In this document: positions 58,764 through 64,000 of the stretch, piece after piece
Layout: the number at the start of each line of letters is the position of its first letter
Position numbering within the stretch: position 1 is the first letter of the stretch
NCBI RefSeq assembly: GCF_000204055.1
Contig: NW_006768832.1
Coordinates: 289,280 to 353,279, forward strand
DNA from: Melampsora larici-populina 98AG31
Lineage: Eukaryota; Basidiomycota; Pucciniomycetes; Pucciniales; Melampsoraceae
DNA length: 64,000 nt
Reading direction: 5' to 3'
Position numbers and translations under genes: made by a program
Notes under the pieces: model-generated
Seen by the model: the letters and a program-made list of their open reading frames with translations, nothing else
Told to the model about the DNA's origin: nothing
The model's database searches: none

Positions 58764-60515
58764 ATGCCTAAAAGAAACCAAGGAACTTCGAATGATATAG
58801 TAGATGTCTTTGTTATTGACAGTGATCCGGAGGAGGACAAAAATTTCAAAGGGGACGATGTTATCTTTGTGGAAGAAGTTTCCACCAGCAACACCAGCAC
58901 TTCCAAACCACCAAAGCAGACCAGCACCACCACCATACCAGCAAATAAGAAGCGACAGACTGAAACAACTCGTCAAAGGAATCCAATACTTTTATGTCCC
59001 CGATCAAAGGCCAATGAAGAGTGTTCTTGCTGTAAGATTCATGTGGAAGACGTGATAGGTCCAAAAACTCTACACTGTCATTGTGGAAGTAAGATCAAAC
59101 TTCCAAAGGGACGTGTAGAAGCTGCTGTGGATCATTGGAAAAGCCGTACGTCCAATCAATGATGAAATTTCATAAAAGGTATCTAAATATCTACATTTGG
59201 TTTGTCTTCCAGGAGCTTGTAAAAATCACACTGAGAGGATGGAGGAGAACAAGGTCCTCTCGTCCTGGGTCACTGTCACAAAGGTCAAAAAGACGATCGA
59301 GAAGCCATGCTCACTGCCAGCATTAAAGAGGTTCCCAGATGGGAATATGGGTCCTAGTGATCAGATTCCCATTCTGCTACTGTTACACAGTTCCATGAAT
59401 ATTGCCTGAGTAGCCATTGTGATATATGTAGTCAATATTTTGAAATGTGTGTCTCAATCTGAACAAAGTTACAGCATGTATTACACATGATTTCCTTATC
59501 TAGATGAGCAGATAACTGAGCGGACCTGTATGTAGCTGATAGCTAAGGATTTACTCAGATGTTTGCACATATGTAGTGTATGCTTTATGGCTCAGATGTG
59601 CAGTGCGAGATGATTTGATGCTCCATTCTTCTCTCAATGATATTCCCAGCCTAGGTCATGTTCCGACCAGGGAACCTATTTAATGCTGGCAGTGGCTCTG
59701 GATTAACTGACGAGTCTTGGGAGCGACCACGATCTAAGTATACTATTGCGAATTGTATTGAACATTCACCTATGCCATACCACGGGGCTAAACGCTGGGT
59801 TATATGTCGAGAGCTTTTTGGTACAACTCACGAGATTGAACTTTTGGTCAATCAGAAGAAACAACTACACAACACTCTTGAAGCAAATGCTGTTTGGAAG
59901 ATTTGGCGACATGGCGAGCAGGCATCTATCCACTCGTCTCAGTGTACTAACAAGGTGGAATGTCGTGCTACTACTTTGCATCCGATCTGCAATAAGTGTG
60001 AGGAATTGAAGAATGTTAGAAGCCTCATCACAGCCATCAATACTCTTTACGCTACAGATGAGACGATTAAGTACATACCAAAAGTGTTGATGACCGGTGA
60101 CCAATTTCAAGCCGTCCTAATAAAGTTTACAGAGCTCCAAATCCTCCAGAAATCTCTTGAGAAAGCTACTGCTGAAGGGGACCATGAATTCTGGACTGCA
60201 ATTGGAACTTACGGAAAGGCTGGCCTATTTAAAGATAAGGATGTAGTTCGAGGTTTGATGATGGCAGTAGGTGTGCGAGCCGAGAGAGAGTCAAAAGGAA
60301 AAAGCTTGCAAGGAAGGCGGATTGATGTCTATCTGGACAACTTCCTAACCACATTGGGTTCTATCAGCTCCCGTTCCCTCAAGTTTTTCAACGACAACTT
60401 TGCCGGTCGTTGTAAGGTTCCAATAGAACCTTCACTGAAAGTCCGGAAACTTGTCCGGCACGACTTCTCACGAGAGCACAGGTGGACTTGGAACGTCGTT
60501 ATGATTTCAAACTAG
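58764..60515 (+). pseudogene. Unrecognised zinc-binding protein gene, broken by a MITE arm and an LTR
   Basis: The ATG at 58764 (context CAAAATGCC) opens MPKRNQGTSNDIVDVFVI, an acidic/serine-threonine stretch, then a probable zinc module: CSCC, LHCHCGSKI, DHWKSRACKNHTE (C-x-C, H-x5-C-x2-H), somewhat BED-like. The intron 59146-59212 (67 nt, GTACGT..TTCCAG) fits in phase. Exon 2 runs ALKRFPDGNMGPSDQIP into a single arm of the fold-back MITE (about 59394-59600). After it a second open block (59658-60515) reads YTIANCIEHSPMPYHGAKRW, ICRELFGTT, NKVECRATTLHPICNKCEEL, GVRAERESKGKSLQGRR and ends at the Ty3 LTR. I do not know the family. The parts look like one gene cut by repeats, or two exons with the MITE arm in an intron. 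Possibly a lineage-specific multigene family. Confidence 0.5.
59394..59603. mobile_element. Single arm of the fold-back MITE
   Basis: Read on the minus strand it matches the left arm of the 43.2-kb MITE (GCTCAGTTATCTGCTCATC, AATACATGCTGTAACTT). The right end has the same GCACATATGTAGTGT. The second arm is absent. Confidence 0.65.
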
Positions 60516-60649
60516 CTCCAGAAAGTCCGAGGTGATGCTCTCAGAGGAGTCAGTAACACTCTAAGATAGAAAGAACTAGAGAAAGAGAGAGAAAACACAA
60601 CAAATCTCACCTAGCTCCAGAAAGTCCGAGGTGATGCTCTCAGAGGAGT
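60512..60649 (-). repeat. Two 39-bp direct repeats bracketing an intron-like segment in the Ty3 LTR
   Basis: Identical copies at 60512-60550 and 60611-60649. On the sense strand each ends GGAGCTAG. The first is followed by GTGAGATT, so the 99 nt from 60610 to 60512 start with GTGAGA and end with AG, with a pyrimidine-rich middle (TTTTCTCTCTCTTTCTC). Splicing would leave one copy. Confidence 0.65.
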
Positions 60650-60764
60650 GAGGACTTTCCAAAGCCGGGCGTTGGAGAGAAGTATAACAAGAACCCATCT
60701 AATCCCATAAAGCCAACCCATAGCCTCCTGCCTACATGTGTACCCTTACACCCTCCCCTTCTAA

Positions 60765-61171
60765 AATTAATGTGTACCCTCTTCTAAAAAAATTCCGCAC
60801 TACCAACAAAAGAAAAGAAAAAAAACTCAACCAAGTGGCATAACTCGCCCCAAAAATTGTGACCATGACTCGTCCTAAGAAAACTAAAACTAATTTGAGA
60901 GAAAATTGAAACTGAGAGAAAGAGAAAAAAAGAAGAAAAGAAAATTCATTATAACATAAGCATGCATAATTTAGTCTTGAAGTCTTGAGGTAATTGTTAA
61001 GGAGTCCTAATTTGTCTTGAAGTCATTATTTAAATTCCGTCGTTGGGTCAAGAAGATCTGTCTTTCTTGTTGTTCAGTCGCAACCTGCTAATTAAGAGAT
61101 AACAAAGCTTGCAAACCGTTTTTGTAAAACATGGTGATCAAAAAAATGTATCAAACTCACTTGCGGGGGTG
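60765..61171. other. Untranslated 3' region of the second Ty3 element
   Basis: No open frame; A-rich sequence between the pol stop and the polypurine tract. Confidence 0.45.
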
Positions 61172-61229
61172 CTAGCGCAAGTTAATTGCACACCCCCTTG
61201 TCATTTTCCTAGCATGCCTCAATGGCTCC
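61153..61229 (-). repeat. Hairpin module, copy c
   Basis: Sense stem GGGGGTG..CACCCCC with an inner GCAA..TTGC pairing. One base is missing relative to copy d, so the pol frame shifts and stops inside the module. Confidence 0.7.
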
Positions 61230-64000
61230 CAATTGGGACCGAGTGAGGTTGTTTTCGGTTCGACAAAGTCATTATCGTGACTGCAAGTGGCCAGTTTATC
61301 GCCGTTAATCGTCGATGATAGCCGCTCGCAGAATTCTAAATCATTATGTGGGAGATAAAACTGCTTGCCAACGTTCTTCATAATGAATGTTGAAAAGGAA
61401 TTAAAAGACTCACATTGCGGGGGTGCTAGCGTATCAAACTTGATACACACCCCCTCGTCACGATTCCTAACATGCCCCATGGGCTCCTCTCGAGACCATC
61501 CAGGGGTTTTTTTCGGTCGTGGCGAGACCATACCAATGGTCGCAATGTCACCATCCGCTACACCTTCTTCTTCAGCATGGTACAGCTTGAGCTTGGAGAT
61601 ATGAAACACCGGGTGAGTGTGGTCGTGTGGGTTGAGTTGAAGCCTAAAATCTCTTCCCGAGTTCACAACTTCCAGGACTTCGTAAGGCCCATCGTAGCGT
61701 GCACGAAGTTTACCCGTGCCGCGCGATTTGCCTCCCACAATTTGTTGCCGGTCAGCACTATCAACCATTACCCAATCCCCGACTTCAAAAGGCTTGCCTG
61801 AACGTCGACGTTTATTGTAATGCAAGGCCTGTTCAACCCGACTACACCATAACTTGTCACGCCAAGAAGCCCATTCGGCTTGACGTCGCTCAATCCAATG
61901 CTTGACATCGTCACCATCCTCTTCTACCGGACTCCGGATTGGGAACAAACGTGGTACTCGCCCGTATACAAAGTGAAACGGCGAAACCCCGGTAGCGACG
62001 TTGATAGCTGAATTGATGGCAAATTCAGCCGCTGGCAAGGCCTGGAACCACTTTCCGTGTTTCTCCGACGTGTGGTTCCGAAGTATCTGACCCACCGTCT
62101 TGTTAGACCGTTCACTACGCCCATCCGCTTGAGGGTGATAAGACGTTGTTAAGTTTACCTTAACTCCTAGCAGTTCATGAAGCTTTTGCCAAAAGCGTGA
62201 AGTCCACGCCTTATCGCGGTCTCCAATGATTGATTCCGGCAGACCGAAGATGCTTGACCAGGCTGTGTAAAGTCTTGACGCCGAGCGTTCTGCTGTGTCG
62301 CGTTGAGATGCTGGGATGAGCCGAATAAAGCCCGACAATCTGCACGTACATGAAAGTATCATGTCATACCCACTGACCTTCGGGAACGGACCAATGAAAT
62401 CGATCGCGATGGCCTCCATTGGATACTTTGGTACCTCCGAGCTTTGAAGTTTACCAGTCGTCGCCGATGTTCGTGCCTTGTTACGCTGACACAGATTGCA
62501 CGATTTGAGCTGAGCCTCTACTTCCCTCGCTAATCCAGGCCAAAAGAAAGTAGTTCAAAGACGTGACAAGGTCTTCAGAGGTCCTAAGTGTCCTAAAGCG
62601 GTGTGCGCTTGAGCAATGAAATCTCGTCGGAGTTTCCCGTATTGGGGTATGACTAGACGGCCATCGAGATACATCAGGTTGTCTTTCATAATACAATCTT
62701 CACGCAAAGGTAAAACCTTAAGAAGTCGAATGCAGAATTTGTCAACCTTGTACCCTTCCTGAATTTCCCAAAATTCCTCTTCTCTGAGCGTTGCCTGCAC
62801 TTCACATAGAGCTACATCTTCGCGTCGTGATAAGGCATCTGCAACTGAGTTGTCCGCGCCTTTCAAGTATCTAAAATCAAGATCAAATTGAGAGAGCGTC
62901 TCCAACCACCTAGCCTGTCTACGGCTTAAGTTTCGCTGCGTAAGGAGTGAAGTTAAAGAGTGGTGGTCAGACATGACATTTACCCGCATTCCCAATAGTA
63001 GGAGTCTCCACTTGTTCAAGGCATTGATAACCGCCAGTAATTCTTGTTCATGAACCGGATAGTTCTTCTCTGCCGGGTTCATCGTTTGACTTTCATAAGC
63101 AATAGGTGATGCCGTGTCCCACTCCATTCCTTGAAACAGTGCTGCTCCTAGTCCATTGCCGCTGGCATCAGTGAATAGCCATAAAGGTTCTCCTGACTTG
63201 TAATCTAGGTTCCTTAAGACAGGAAGAGTTGTAATGAGACGCTTGATATTGTTAAATGCCTTTTCTTCTAAATCCCCCCATTTGAAAGGTTTGCCTTTTA
63301 AAGATGTGCTGGTTAATGGACTTAAGGTGCCTACGTAATGAGAAAGGCCATCAATAAATTTCTTCATCCATTGAACCGTGCCCAAGAATTTTAGCAATTG
63401 TTTAGAATTTGTTGGAGAGGACCATTTGGATATCTTCTCCACCTTTTCGTCGTCCGGACAGACACCTGATTGACTGATCTCATGCCCCAAGAATTTGATC
63501 TTCCGCCGGAAAAATTTACTCTTCTTGCTCGAGCAGTAAAGTTTAGCAGCACGTAGTTTCTCCAATACTTGCCGTACATGAAGCTCATGCTCTTCAATTG
63601 TGTCTGAAAAGATAACTATGTCATCTATATATACCACGCAGATTTTTCCAACTAAATCCCCTAATACTTCTTCATTTCTTGCTTGGTGAGTTGCAGGTCC
63701 ATTTGTTAGCCCCATTGGCATAACAGTCCATTCATACAACCCCCAAGGGGTCTTCACTGCAGTGAGTGGTATATCTTCCTCACGCATCCTGTCTTGAAAA
63801 AATGAATTTGTCTGATCAACAACAGACCAAATCCTTCCCTTTGCTACTAACCGGACAGCCTCGTCTACATTTGGCAAGGGTGAGCGGTCTTTAACGGTGA
63901 ACTTGTTTAATTTACGATAATCACACACCCATCTAGGCAATTCCAATGGATCTTTTTTCGGAATGATCATAGATGGGGAGCCATATTGACTATGGGAACG
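61172..64000 (-). pseudogene. Ty3 pol: RT, RNase H, integrase (one nonsense codon)
   Basis: The frame is open from the window edge: RT (PRWVCDYRKLNKFTVKD, WSVVDQTNSFFQ, catalytic CVVYIDDIVIFSD), RNase H (LWLFTDASGNGLGAALFQ, SDHHSLTSLL), integrase zinc finger (HTALGHLGPLKTL to CNLCQRNKA), integrase core (AIDFIGPF, IIGDRDKAW, ADGRSERSNK) and GPY end (ARYDGPYEVLEVV, HPVFHISKLKLYH). A TGA at 62557-62555 falls inside the zinc finger (SRL-stop-TTFFWPGL), where Arg CGA is the likely ancestor. The C-terminal extension carries two hairpin modules instead of a chromodomain. Catalytic residues are all present, so only the TGA and the terminal frameshift are visible defects. Confidence 0.9.
61406..61490 (-). 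repeat. Hairpin module, copy d
   Basis: Sense stem GGGGGTG..CACCCCC around an inner GTATCAA..TTGATAC pairing. Encodes EEPMGHVRNRDEGV and PPQCESFNS in the pol frame. Confidence 0.75.

Larger units (their letters stand above)
60512..64000 (-). mobile_element. Second Ty3/gypsy element, 3' part, running off the window
   Basis: Sense order within the window: RT, RNase H, integrase, C-terminal extension, polypurine tract (AGAAGGGGAGGGTG, plus 60764-60751) and LTR beginning TGTAAGGGTACACATG at 60750. The 5' LTR, gag and protease lie beyond the right edge. It differs from the chromovirus in lacking a chromodomain. Confidence 0.8.

Noticed and set aside
1..64000. tRNA, rRNA or CRISPR features
   Set aside because: No clover-leaf A/B box pairs, rRNA blocks or regularly spaced repeats were seen by eye; short tRNAs could still be missed without a covariance search.

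Overview
The window reads as a nuclear segment of a fungal genome, most likely a basidiomycete of the Pucciniomycotina and probably a rust (Pucciniales). The host genes carry short spliceosomal introns (about 65-110 nt, GT..AG) whose positions I placed by reading-frame continuity. Between them lies a dense, nested landscape of retrotransposons and DNA transposons. The rust assignment is inference from gene style, repeat content and the mutation pattern in the repeats; there is no diagnostic marker gene.

Supported host genes are few. They are: a candidate small secreted protein (+, 4.1 kb); an APC-family amino-acid permease (-, 5.1-7.0 kb, 4 exons, 547 aa); a 2H-type cyclic nucleotide phosphodiesterase (-, 8.45-9.33 kb, 3 exons, 176 aa); an F-box protein (+, 13.2-14.8 kb, 2 exons, 512 aa); a large protein with two separate forkhead domains (-, 49.0-53.1 kb, 5 exons, about 1,222 aa); and an unrecognised zinc-binding gene broken by repeats (+, 58.8-60.5 kb).

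Mobile elements, left to right: a 3'-truncated Ty1/copia gag region (0.7-3.1 kb); a PIF/Harbinger-like non-autonomous element with TAA duplications (15.6-17.55 kb); a decayed hAT transposon with an 8-bp target duplication (21.7-26.2 kb); a 348-bp MITE (26.9-27.2 kb); a 1.38-kb TIR element with a perfect 8-bp target duplication that seems to carry a captured gene fragment (28.0-29.4 kb); a hAT remnant framed by GTACTG-rich subterminal repeats (29.7-31.3 kb); a complete Ty3 chromovirus with near-identical 165-bp LTRs and 5-bp target duplication (32.2-45.5 kb), whose integrase gene is split by a 6.6-kb tyrosine-recombinase (DIRS-like) retrotransposon and whose gag-pol junction is split by a fold-back MITE; a solo copia-type LTR (46.5-47.0 kb); a second copia element (54.0-57.8 kb); and a second Ty3 element running off the right edge (60.5-64 kb).

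The most notable signals are in the retroelements. (i) Next to the LTR of the second copia element lies a tandem copy lacking exactly two GT..AG segments, which looks like a spliced cDNA of that LTR. (ii) The second copia pol is one continuous frame broken by five TGA codons, every one preceded by T and sitting where arginine (CGA) is expected, a TCG-to-TTG hypermutation signature. (iii) The chromovirus primer-binding site is complementary to its own LTR, as in self-priming elements. (iv) A hairpin-forming coding module occurs four times in two different Ty3 families, with a compensatory base change in the stem. (v) The DIRS-like element carries an intron in its RNase H domain.
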